From positions 1 to 64,000 of the forward strand of contig CAYYPL010000003.1 in NCBI GenBank assembly GCA_964473555.1: a stretch of DNA of 64,000 nucleotides, given 5' to 3'. How positions within the stretch are numbered: position 1 is the stretch's first letter; every line of letters begins with the position of its first letter. A program made the position numbers and the translations under genes. The notes beneath the pieces are model-generated. The model saw only the letters and a list, made by a program, of their open reading frames with translations. It was not told where the DNA came from and made no database searches. The DNA comes from UBA11400 sp964473555. GTDB taxonomy: Bacteria > Bacteroidota > Rhodothermia > Balneolales > HLUCCA01. This document shows positions 8,423 to 16,449 of this stretch, piece by piece.

Positions 8423-9103
8423 ATGAAGAGAGATAGAACGCTTACCGAACTGATGGATGATCCTGATTGTGATCCGGTAAAATTACTGAGAACCTACAGA
8501 CAGTTTGGTTTTGTGAACAAAATGTTTTCCAACTGGTGTCGGATCTACAAACGTACCATTCAACCACATCTAAAAGACGGGACGAGAAAATATACGTTAC
8601 TGGATGTTGGCTGCGGACTCATGGATAACAGCAGATATATCCAGAAACTGGCGGAAAAAGACGGATATTCAATTGAAATAACCGGGATAGATCCTAATCC
8701 AGTGGTAAATGAATACTTCAACAGCAGGAAGATGGATCCGGATACCCGGTTTATTCCGTGTTACCTGCATGAAGTTCCCCCTGATAAAAAGTTTGATTTT
8801 GTGATCTCCAATCACTTGTTGCATCATCTGGAAGACCACCAAATCAGAGTATTACATCAGGAAATTGCAGATAGGACTAACACGGTTGCCATGATGAATG
8901 ATATTGAACGATCTATGTGGGCCTACATCGGATTTTCAGTTATCTCTTTGCCCTATAAAGGCTGGACTTTCATCCATACAGATGGCAGACGATCCATCAG
9001 ACGTAGCCTGGAAACTGGCGAATTAAGCGCTTTAGTACCCGAAGATTGGCGAGTTCATCGTTTTTTTCCATTCAGATTGGTATCTGTGTATGAAACGAGT
9101 TGA
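8423..9103 (+). CDS. Class I SAM-dependent methyltransferase of the type III PKS operon
   Basis: 226-residue soluble methyltransferase. SAM-binding motif I is LLDVGCGLMDNS (residues 59-70), motif II is the acidic GIDPNP, and motif IV is FDFVISNHLLHHL. A distinctive C-terminal part has MMNDIERSMWAYIGF, HTDGRRSIRRSLETGELSAL and a terminal RFFPFRLV strand. Placed between a type III PKS and an FAD monooxygenase, it most likely methylates the polyketide ring or a hydroxyl. Its 3' end overlaps the next gene by 14 bp, implying coupling. The position resembles SrsB of Streptomyces, but that enzyme is, from memory, a membrane ICMT-like protein and not this fold. Confidence 0.87.
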   Translation: MKRDRTLTELMDDPDCDPVKLLRTYRQFGFVNKMFSNWCRIYKRTIQPHLKDGTRKYTLLDVGCGLMDNSRYIQKLAEKDGYSIEITGIDPNPVVNEYFNSRKMDPDTRFIPCYLHEVPPDKKFDFVISNHLLHHLEDHQIRVLHQEIADRTNTVAMMNDIERSMWAYIGFSVISLPYKGWTFIHTDGRRSIRRSLETGELSALVPEDWRVHRFFPFRLVSVYETS

Positions 9104-10232
9104 TGTGATACTCATTGGTGCAGGTTCCACTGGTCTGGTTATGGCCAAACAGCTGGAACTTGCCGGATTCCAGGTTTTGATCATAGAAAAGCGAACAGAG
9201 CGTGGAACTCACAGTCGCGCAATTGGTATTCATCCCCCTGGGCTTCGAATTCTCAAACATATCGGAATCTTAGAAGAGTTTTTGTCCCGAGGAACTTCGG
9301 TGACCAGAGGATTGGCACATGTCGGTTCAGTTCAGGTGGGTTCAATTTCTCTGGCCTCAGGACTCGAATCCCATGATCGGGTGCTCACAATTCCACAGTT
9401 TCAAACTGAGGAAATTCTGGAACATTCACTTGAACACGCAACCCTTCTTCGTGGGTGGACTCTCACAGCGCTACATCAATATTCTTCAGGTGTTCAGATA
9501 GAAATCACATCCGGCGACCTCATTGATAGGTATGAGTGCGCCGTTCTGATTGGTGCCGATGGCATGCACAGTACCGTAAGGAGACTGACAGAAATCAAAT
9601 GGATCGGCAGGACTTATCCATTCAGATATGCAATGGCCGACGTTGCTGATAACACAGATTTCGGAAATGATGCTGCCATTTTTTTGAATACTGAGGGTTT
9701 AACCGAATCATTCCCTTTACCCGGCGGTATTCGCAGATGGGTAGTTAACCACCAGTTCAATAGCATCAATGTGGACAGATTTTTTGAGATCATCCAAAAA
9801 AGAACGCGTTTATTTCCCGATATCAAGACACAAAGCATGTTCAGTGAGTTTGAAATTCATCAATATCGTGCTGAAAAAATGTATCATGGCCATGTTTTTT
9901 TGGTAGGCGATGCCCTGGGCGTGATGAGTCCAATTGGAGGACAAGCCATGAGTTTGCACTGGGTACAATCAGCAGAAATTGTCGAATTACTCACCGTCCA
10001 TAGAGATCGCTTGAAATCCAATGTGGGTCGCATACCCGCTGATCAGCTGGACGAGTTACAAAAAAAACACCTCCGAAGATTACGACTGTTTTCGCGCAGA
10101 AGTCATTTCAATACCAGGATGGGACTTCCGGGCACTCCGAATTGGTTATTAAAGGGAATTTCCGGAATTCTTTTAAGTCCTGGTATCCAGAATTATTGGT
10201 CGAAACGTTTTTCAATGCGTGACTTGAGATAA
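9090..10232 (+). CDS. FAD-dependent monooxygenase (UbiH/PHBH family) of the type III PKS operon
   Basis: 380-residue group A flavin monooxygenase. The N-terminal dinucleotide fold is VILIGAGSTGLVMAKQL followed by the acidic LIIEKR. The DG motif is VLIGADGMHSTVRR, and the GD motif is VFLVGDALGVMSPIGGQAM. In the GD motif the usual GDAAH is GDALG, losing the common His. It probably hydroxylates the methylated polyketide phenol toward a quinone, as SrsC does in Streptomyces; the substrate is inferred from context. It is last in the operon, overlapping the methyltransferase by 14 bp. Confidence 0.88.
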   Translation: MKRVDVILIGAGSTGLVMAKQLELAGFQVLIIEKRTERGTHSRAIGIHPPGLRILKHIGILEEFLSRGTSVTRGLAHVGSVQVGSISLASGLESHDRVLTIPQFQTEEILEHSLEHATLLRGWTLTALHQYSSGVQIEITSGDLIDRYECAVLIGADGMHSTVRRLTEIKWIGRTYPFRYAMADVADNTDFGNDAAIFLNTEGLTESFPLPGGIRRWVVNHQFNSINVDRFFEIIQKRTRLFPDIKTQSMFSEFEIHQYRAEKMYHGHVFLVGDALGVMSPIGGQAMSLHWVQSAEIVELLTVHRDRLKSNVGRIPADQLDELQKKHLRRLRLFSRRSHFNTRMGLPGTPNWLLKGISGILLSPGIQNYWSKRFSMRDLR

Positions 10233-10331
10233 TACATCTTGTGAGAAAAGTCTTTTTGAATCACTTGTTTCATCTGTAATTAATGACGCATTCAGTATAT
10301 TCAGCTGAATAGTTCAAACAGTTAACCATTT

Positions 10332-12551
10332 ATGTACCAGCATTCTGATAACAATATGAAACTGAAATCACATGACTACGGATTTAGAGCCGGTCTGGTG
10401 GGAGTAATCCTGACGGGCTTGTTGTTGTCCATTCATAGTTCACAAAAATCTGACCATAACCAGGCGGAAAATTACTTTACAATGACTGAAAATCCATTAC
10501 TTAGACCAAGTACTTTACCTTTTGAAGCTCCAGACTTTGCGGCAATCAAAAATGAGCACTTTATGCCTGCCTACGAGGCTGGTATGAAAGAAGCTTTAAT
10601 TGAAATTGAAGCCATTGCGAATCTTTCCGAATCTCCGACCTTTGAAAATACCATAGTTGCTATGGAGAAAAGTGGAGCACTACTTGGGCGTGTATCCAGG
10701 ATTTTCTCAAATCTTTCATCCGCCAACACCGATTCTGAAATTCAGGCGATTCAACGTGAGCTATCTCCAAAACTAGCCGCTCACAGTGACAATATCATGC
10801 TTAATGACAAATTATTTGCCCGCGTGAAGTCCTTGCTTGATACTATTGATGAACTTGGTTTAACTGAAGAAGAGCGTCAGGTACTACTTCGTTATTATCG
10901 CAATTTCGTCAGGGCCGGGGCCCAGTTGAGTACTACAGACAAAGACCGTATCCGCCAGATCAATGAGCGCCTTTCTTCCCTGAGCACTCAATTCAATCAA
11001 AATGTACTTGAATTATCACGTGAAAGAGCAGTAGTAGTTGATGATGTATCCATGCTTGATGGACTCAGTCAAGGTCAGTTAGCCGCAGCGGCGCATATAG
11101 CTACCCAGCGTGGACTCGAAGGTAACTATGTACTGAATATCACGAATACGACTCGCCAGCCCATATTAACCTCGTTAAACAACCGGGAAATGAGACAAAG
11201 GGTCTGGGAGGCGTCTGCTTACAGAGGACTCGGTTTGAATGGGGGAATTGATAACTCCAGTATTATTATGGAATTGGCTCGACTACGTGCAGAAAGATCC
11301 AGACTCCTAGGATTTGAGACGTTTGCGCATTTCGCTGTACAGACCCAAATGGCGGAAACCCCCGACAATGTGATCAACATGCTCACCAACTTACTTCCTG
11401 CGGTAAAGCGAAACACCCAAAACGAAGCCAATGCGATTAAAGAGATTATGGGTGCTCAGGGTTTACAAGATGACCTTCAGCCTTGGGATTGGGAGTATTT
11501 TGCCGAGAAAGTGCGAAAAGAACGTTACGATATCGATGAAAATGAAGTCAAACCCTATTTCGAACTCGAAAGTGTTCTGAATCATGGAGTCTTTTATACC
11601 ATGAACAGGTTGTACGGAGTTACGTTCCGGGAACGAAACGATTTGCCCGTATATCATGAAACCGTTCGTGTTTGGGATGTGGTGGACTCCAATGGAGAGG
11701 TGATGGCTATTTTTTATGGAGATTTTTATGCACGTGACTCCAAGCGTGGTGGTGCATGGATGAGTTCCTACGTACCTCAGTCTCATCTTTTGGGGACAAA
11801 GCCTGTCGTTGTAAACGTGTTGAACATACCGTCTCCTGCGCCTGGTGAACCAACACTGGTGAGTTTTGACAACGTGGTCACACTTTTCCATGAAATGGGA
11901 CATGGCGTTCACGGCATGTTCTCAAATGTAACGTATCCTTCAGTGTCAGGGACTTCAGTGCCACGTGACTTCGTTGAGTTTCCCTCTACCTATGAAGAGG
12001 ATTGGGCCATACATCCGGAAGTTCTAGAAAACTACGCCCGACACTATCAAACAGGAGAACCACTACCGAAGTCACTTCTTGATAAAGTAATCGCTGCAAA
12101 CACATTCAATCAGGGATTCGATACCTTCGAGTATATCGCTGCATCATTACTGGATATGGAATGGCACATGCTCAAAGAGAATGAAATTCCAGACGATTTG
12201 GCTTCTTTCGAGCAGCAAGCGCTCGGTAAATATGGTTTAGACTGGAGTTATGTCCCCCCACGATACAAAACCGCGTACTTTAGCCACATCTGGTCTGTTG
12301 GATACTCTGCAAGCTATTATGCTTATTTATGGAGTGAAGTATTGGCTGCCGATGCGTTTGCGTACATACAGTCAAAAGGCGGATTGACCCTTGAAAACGG
12401 TCTCGATTACCGGCAGAAGATATTATCCACAGGAGGAAGTGGGGATCCGATGCAGACTTACATAAACTTCCGAGGTCAGGAACCGTCTGTTGATGCGCTT
12501 CTCAAGCGAAGAGGCTTAAATACAACCACTGAAACCGAAAAGGCATTGTAA
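10332..12551 (+). CDS. M3-family zinc metallopeptidase (Dcp-like peptidyl dipeptidase), probably exported
   Basis: 739 residues. The zinc site HEMGH is at His520-Glu521-His524 (LFHEMGHGVHGMF), with the downstream Glu in FVEFPSTYEEDW, as in oligopeptidase A and Dcp. C-terminal PPRYKTAYFSHIWSVGYSASYYAYLWSEVLAADAF is typical of Dcp. The N-terminus has a basic segment and a hydrophobic stretch (GLVGVILTGLLLSI), so it is probably translocated. An internal ATG at 10356 (MKLKSH) would make a more normal signal peptide than the start at 10332. It is monocistronic, with a strong terminator following. Confidence 0.92.
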   Translation: MYQHSDNNMKLKSHDYGFRAGLVGVILTGLLLSIHSSQKSDHNQAENYFTMTENPLLRPSTLPFEAPDFAAIKNEHFMPAYEAGMKEALIEIEAIANLSESPTFENTIVAMEKSGALLGRVSRIFSNLSSANTDSEIQAIQRELSPKLAAHSDNIMLNDKLFARVKSLLDTIDELGLTEEERQVLLRYYRNFVRAGAQLSTTDKDRIRQINERLSSLSTQFNQNVLELSRERAVVVDDVSMLDGLSQGQLAAAAHIATQRGLEGNYVLNITNTTRQPILTSLNNREMRQRVWEASAYRGLGLNGGIDNSSIIMELARLRAERSRLLGFETFAHFAVQTQMAETPDNVINMLTNLLPAVKRNTQNEANAIKEIMGAQGLQDDLQPWDWEYFAEKVRKERYDIDENEVKPYFELESVLNHGVFYTMNRLYGVTFRERNDLPVYHETVRVWDVVDSNGEVMAIFYGDFYARDSKRGGAWMSSYVPQSHLLGTKPVVVNVLNIPSPAPGEPTLVSFDNVVTLFHEMGHGVHGMFSNVTYPSVSGTSVPRDFVEFPSTYEEDWAIHPEVLENYARHYQTGEPLPKSLLDKVIAANTFNQGFDTFEYIAASLLDMEWHMLKENEIPDDLASFEQQALGKYGLDWSYVPPRYKTAYFSHIWSVGYSASYYAYLWSEVLAADAFAYIQSKGGLTLENGLDYRQKILSTGGSGDPMQTYINFRGQEPSVDALLKRRGLNTTTETEKAL

Positions 12552-12571
12552 TCCAGGATTAACATTGTGTC

Positions 12572-12604
12572 AAAGCCTCCCGATTAACCCGGGAGGCTTT
12601 TTTT
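12572..12604 (+). terminator. Rho-independent terminator of the M3 peptidase gene
   Basis: Perfect 11-bp stem AAAGCCTCCCG (12572-12582) with CGGGAGGCTTT (12590-12600), a 7-nt loop, and a run of T through 12604. Confidence 0.92.
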
Positions 12605-12821
12605 GTTGGACAAGTACGGAGTGAAAAATCGAATGTATGGACATCGTTATGTTAAGGTTCATTTGATGAATGATCCCATTTCAATAAACGTGACTTAATT
12701 AAATAAAAATCAGCACTTACTAGTGAACTAATTGGAATCTTGTGAAGTTATTAAGTAGTTCTTGTACGTGATATCCAATTACACAAGGTGTGAGTAATAA
12801 CAACTTTAAACAAATAACACA

Positions 12822-13307
12822 ATGAACGACCAAGATGTATCCAGGAAAGATTTTTTAAGAACAGCGGGTTCTGTTGCCTTGTTTGCTGCATTGGGGATTT
12901 CATTCTCGTCGTGCAGTTCTCCTACTGCTGCTGAAACCGACCCAGCGCCAACACCACCTCCGCCATCAGGATCAAATGGCATCACCATTTCCGGAAATAC
13001 CATAACGGTGAATTTAAACACATCAACCACTGAAGGATTGAAAAATTCTGGTGGCTGGTTGCTGGTCAATGCCGCTCAGGTGATTGTAGTTAATGTTGAT
13101 GGCAGTACAATCCGGGCATTTTCTAGTGTCTGTACCCATCAGGGATGTTCAACTAATTGGGCTTTTTCCAGTGGACTATTTGAGTGCACCTGTCACGGGT
13201 CCCGGTTCAACACTTCGGGTCAGGTAGTTCGCGGACCTGCCGCTTCAAATTTGCCTGAATACAGTGTCAACAGAAATGGGGATACCGTTACCATCACGAA
13301 ATCATGA
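12822..13307 (+). CDS. Rieske [2Fe-2S] lipoprotein
   Basis: 161 residues. N-terminal RKDFLRTAGSVALFAALGISFSSC is a signal sequence ending in a probable lipidated Cys31, followed by a Pro-rich linker. The Rieske domain has CTHQGC (Cys104, His106; Cys109 for the disulphide) and CTCHGS (Cys122, His125 ligands; Cys124 disulphide). All cluster ligands and the stabilising disulphide are therefore kept. No cytochrome b partner is nearby; instead it overlaps a YceI gene by 4 bp and is followed by DUF5777, so it is a stand-alone periplasmic electron carrier of unknown partner. The 217-bp upstream gap (12605-12821) shows no clear promoter. Confidence 0.92.
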   Translation: MNDQDVSRKDFLRTAGSVALFAALGISFSSCSSPTAAETDPAPTPPPPSGSNGITISGNTITVNLNTSTTEGLKNSGGWLLVNAAQVIVVNVDGSTIRAFSSVCTHQGCSTNWAFSSGLFECTCHGSRFNTSGQVVRGPAASNLPEYSVNRNGDTVTITKS

Positions 13308-13864
13308 CATGTCTCAAAACCAGATTGGTTCTCGTTGCCTTTGCCGTTTTGTGGGTCACCGTGAATGCCCAGTCCCAGCAATATCTCACTCAAAATGGCA
13401 CCGTTACATTCATATCAAGGGCTCCAATGCTCGAATTTGAAGGAAAAAGTTCCAACCTGGTCGGGCTGATTCATGCAACAACGGACTCAGTTGACTTTTA
13501 CATCGATTTGAACACGTTGGATACTGGAATAGAGCTTAGAAACCGACATATGAGAGATTCCTATCTGGAGACAAAAAAATATCCTTTTGCCGAATTTACC
13601 GGAACATACTCACCTTCTATAGATTTGAGTTCACATACAACGCAGCGTGTGGTCACAAAAGGGATGTTTACTTTACATGGAATATCTAACATGCTGGAGA
13701 TACCAGGAACCATCACCCCGGTTAGCCAAAATCAGTTGTTACTTAAAGCGGAATGGACTGTAAAATTGAGCGACTTTAACATTCAAATTCCAAGGGTAGT
13801 TTTTTATGAATTGAGTGAGGTTCAGACTATTAAACTTGAAGCAACATTGACAAGGACTCCATGA
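13304..13864 (+). CDS. YceI-family periplasmic protein
   Basis: 186 residues with a signal peptide (LVLVAFAVLWVTVNAQ) and a YceI lipocalin-like beta barrel. Recognisable features are DSVDFYIDLNTLDTGIELRNRHMRDSYLETKKYPFAEFTG and the later GMFTLHGISNMLEIPG. YceI proteins bind isoprenoid-quinone-like lipids in a hydrophobic tunnel; the ligand here is unknown. It overlaps the Rieske gene by 4 bp and the DUF5777 gene by 4 bp, so the three are one translationally coupled unit. Confidence 0.9.
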   Translation: MTCLKTRLVLVAFAVLWVTVNAQSQQYLTQNGTVTFISRAPMLEFEGKSSNLVGLIHATTDSVDFYIDLNTLDTGIELRNRHMRDSYLETKKYPFAEFTGTYSPSIDLSSHTTQRVVTKGMFTLHGISNMLEIPGTITPVSQNQLLLKAEWTVKLSDFNIQIPRVVFYELSEVQTIKLEATLTRTP

Positions 13865-14745
13865 TGACATATTCTCGTATTGGTTTATTGGTTACTATTC
13901 TGTTTTTCATAACCAACACTGCCTCAGCTCAGCTACAAAGACAACTGGTTGAGCAAGTTCGTCAGGTAGAACAAACATTTATGGCCCCAAGAAATATCAA
14001 TGCCTTGACTGTCCATAATCTTGCACAGGGCGAACTCCACTACTCCATTATGCACACGTTTGGCTATGTAAACAGCGGTTATCAGTCTTTGTGGGGTATC
14101 GATGTCGGTGCCAATATCAGGCTAAGTTTTGAATATGGACTTACAGACAAGCTATCTGTAGGATTCGGACGATCTAGTTTTGATAAAATCGTTGATTTTA
14201 CAGCAAGATACCATGTATTGAGCCAATTAAGTGATGATTCGATGCCTGTATCTGTCTCGTTCAGCGGAGGATTCGGCATGAATACCTCTGAGTATGCATA
14301 CTTGGAGAATTTGGGCCAGAATGGATATTCAATCTCAGACAGGCTAAATATATATTCCTCTCTACTCATTGCCAGAAAGGTTACAGATAGATTTAGTCTT
14401 CAACTGTCTCCTGGATTTGTTCACTTCAATCGAGTTGGCAATCAGGTCAGAATTGAGGATCCGAATCAATCGACCTACTTTACTCTGGGTGTGTCATCCA
14501 GATATAAAGTTTCGCCCAGAGGAGCCGTTACATTTCAGTTTATTCCTGCGCTATCCGGCCAAAGAGACAATCACAACATCGCTATTGGTTACGATATAGA
14601 AACAGGTGGACACGTTTTTCAACTGTTTCTTAGTACCTCCCAAGCCTTGAACGACTCCTACCTGATAGCATCTGAAAATGGGTCCATTTCAGAACGCGAA
14701 TTCAGATTCGGATTTAACATAAATCGTCTTTTTTCCATAAGATAA
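13861..14745 (+). CDS. DUF5777-type outer-membrane beta-barrel protein
   Basis: 294 residues with a signal peptide (IGLLVTILFFITNTASAQ). The first part of the mature protein has NINALTVHNLAQGELHYSIMHTFGYV and LWGIDVGANIRLSFEYGLTDKLSVGFGRS. It continues as alternating amphipathic strands and ends in FRFGFNINRLFSIR. This resembles the Bacteroidota DUF5777 barrels that accompany YceI and redox lipoproteins. Function is unknown. The start may be either of two adjacent ATGs (13861 or 13864). It ends 6 bp before the convergent antiporter gene. Confidence 0.8.
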   Translation: MMTYSRIGLLVTILFFITNTASAQLQRQLVEQVRQVEQTFMAPRNINALTVHNLAQGELHYSIMHTFGYVNSGYQSLWGIDVGANIRLSFEYGLTDKLSVGFGRSSFDKIVDFTARYHVLSQLSDDSMPVSVSFSGGFGMNTSEYAYLENLGQNGYSISDRLNIYSSLLIARKVTDRFSLQLSPGFVHFNRVGNQVRIEDPNQSTYFTLGVSSRYKVSPRGAVTFQFIPALSGQRDNHNIAIGYDIETGGHVFQLFLSTSQALNDSYLIASENGSISEREFRFGFNINRLFSIR

Positions 14746-14751
14746 AACATA

Positions 14752-16215
14752 TCAAACCGACGATTTATTCTTCAACAACAACTTGATTTCCCGAATATTC
14801 TGCTTCTCTGATAGAATCAGTAGCTTGTCAGACGGAAAAATGGTGGTATCACCGCGGGGTACAATAAACTTCCCTTCACGGTTTATCAGTGTGATCAGTA
14901 CATTCTGAGGTAGCCCAAGTTCCAGAATCTGTCTACCTTCGGCGAAGTCGCCCGTTTCAATTAAAATTTCTTTTAGAGCTGTTTTGGTATCAACTGAGGG
15001 CTCCAGTTCAATCGGATAGCGTGTTTTCGTTTTTGCCGGAGAATCTACATGCAACCATTTCGCAACAATTGGGATGGTAGTTCCCTGGATGATAACGGAA
15101 GTTACCACCACAAAAAATATCACGGTAAAGATGAGGTAGGCCTGATCTAGACCGGCAACCAGTGGAAAAGTTGCCATAATAATTGGTACAGCTCCACGGA
15201 GTCCAACCCAGGAAACCATTAGCTTTGATCTGGTTTTAAATCCAGAGAACATCATGCTTGTGAATACGCTCAAGGGACGTCCAATTAGAATCAATATCAA
15301 TGCGATAACCAGACCCTGAGGGGCGACCTTGGCAATTTCAATGGGAAAGACCAAAAGCCCGAGCGTGATAAACATGACAATCTGCATCAACCATCCAAGT
15401 CCATCGAAAAAATTCATCAGGCTCTTTTGATGAACAAACGTTGAGTTTCCCATAACCAAACCAGCCAGATACACTGCCAGGAATCCACTGCCTCCCACAA
15501 AATCGGTCAAAGCATAGACCAGCGGCACATAAGACAAGGCCAGTACAGAATATAGTCCGTCATATCCAAGTTCAAGATGATTTGTGAGCCAGGTTATGAC
15601 TTTGCCGAGTAAATAACCAAACACCAAACCGAAGCCCATTTGTTGAAAGAACTGAATGACAAAACTCCATCCACTGGTGTCTGGAATGGTCATATACTGA
15701 ATAATTCCAATGGTAAGAATAATCGCCATCGGATCATTAGTACCTGACTCAAACTCGATCAACTCCTGTAGTCTGTACTTGAATCCGATAGATTTTGATC
15801 TGAGCACAGAAAATACCGCTGCGGCATCGGTTGAAGAGACAATTGCTCCAAGAAGTATTCCTTCGACGATTTTGATGTCAAGTACAAAAGCTGCCAGTAC
15901 ACCAACGCTTGCTGCACTAACCAATACCCCGATTGTTGAAAGTATCATTCCAGTTCCAGCGATTGGTTTTACTTTTTTCCAGTCGGTGTCCAGTCCCCCT
16001 GAAAAGAGTATATACAGTAGTGCAATGATGCCCAAAGATTGTGCTGCCTGAAAGTCATCGAAATATATGATTTCAAGACCATCCGATCCGAAAAGCATCC
16101 CTATTCCAAGAAAGATCAGCAACGCTGGGACACCGTATTTGGTCGATAACTTACTGGTCACTATGCTGATCAGTAGTAGAATAGCTATAACAAATAAGGC
16201 AACGGTTAGTGACAT
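14752..16215 (-). CDS. CPA1-family K+/H+ (or Na+/H+) antiporter with C-terminal TrkA_C domain
   Basis: 487 residues. About twelve membrane helices cover residues 1-385, with the Na_H_Exchanger core motif FESGTNDPMAIILTIGI and GLRGAVPIIMATFPLVAG. A cytoplasmic TrkA_C-like domain follows near residues 400-485 (FAEGRQILELGLPQNVLITLINREGKFIVPRGDTTI). This layout matches NhaP2/CvrA potassium/proton antiporters used for pH and ion homeostasis. Ion preference is inferred. It is transcribed alone, divergent from aconitase across a 234-bp gap in which I see no clear promoter match. Confidence 0.92.
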   Translation of the reverse strand: MSLTVALFVIAILLLISIVTSKLSTKYGVPALLIFLGIGMLFGSDGLEIIYFDDFQAAQSLGIIALLYILFSGGLDTDWKKVKPIAGTGMILSTIGVLVSAASVGVLAAFVLDIKIVEGILLGAIVSSTDAAAVFSVLRSKSIGFKYRLQELIEFESGTNDPMAIILTIGIIQYMTIPDTSGWSFVIQFFQQMGFGLVFGYLLGKVITWLTNHLELGYDGLYSVLALSYVPLVYALTDFVGGSGFLAVYLAGLVMGNSTFVHQKSLMNFFDGLGWLMQIVMFITLGLLVFPIEIAKVAPQGLVIALILILIGRPLSVFTSMMFSGFKTRSKLMVSWVGLRGAVPIIMATFPLVAGLDQAYLIFTVIFFVVVTSVIIQGTTIPIVAKWLHVDSPAKTKTRYPIELEPSVDTKTALKEILIETGDFAEGRQILELGLPQNVLITLINREGKFIVPRGDTTIFPSDKLLILSEKQNIREIKLLLKNKSSV

Positions 16216-16449
16216 TGAAATTTACTAGTTGGTTGTTGTTATGAAGATAGTCAAACGCTATCGAAATCTTGAGAGCCTAACCAAAATAATATATTTGGGT
16301 TGAGTTAGTTAACGACAAGTGAAACAGTGGGTAATCACACTGAAATAGGGTTTAATGACCTAAACTCCTGCCCTTTTGTCACTTTTTTTTAGTAACTTCC
16401 GTCTCTATTTATAGTCCAAACGCAATCGGAACCATTTGAACGGATAATC

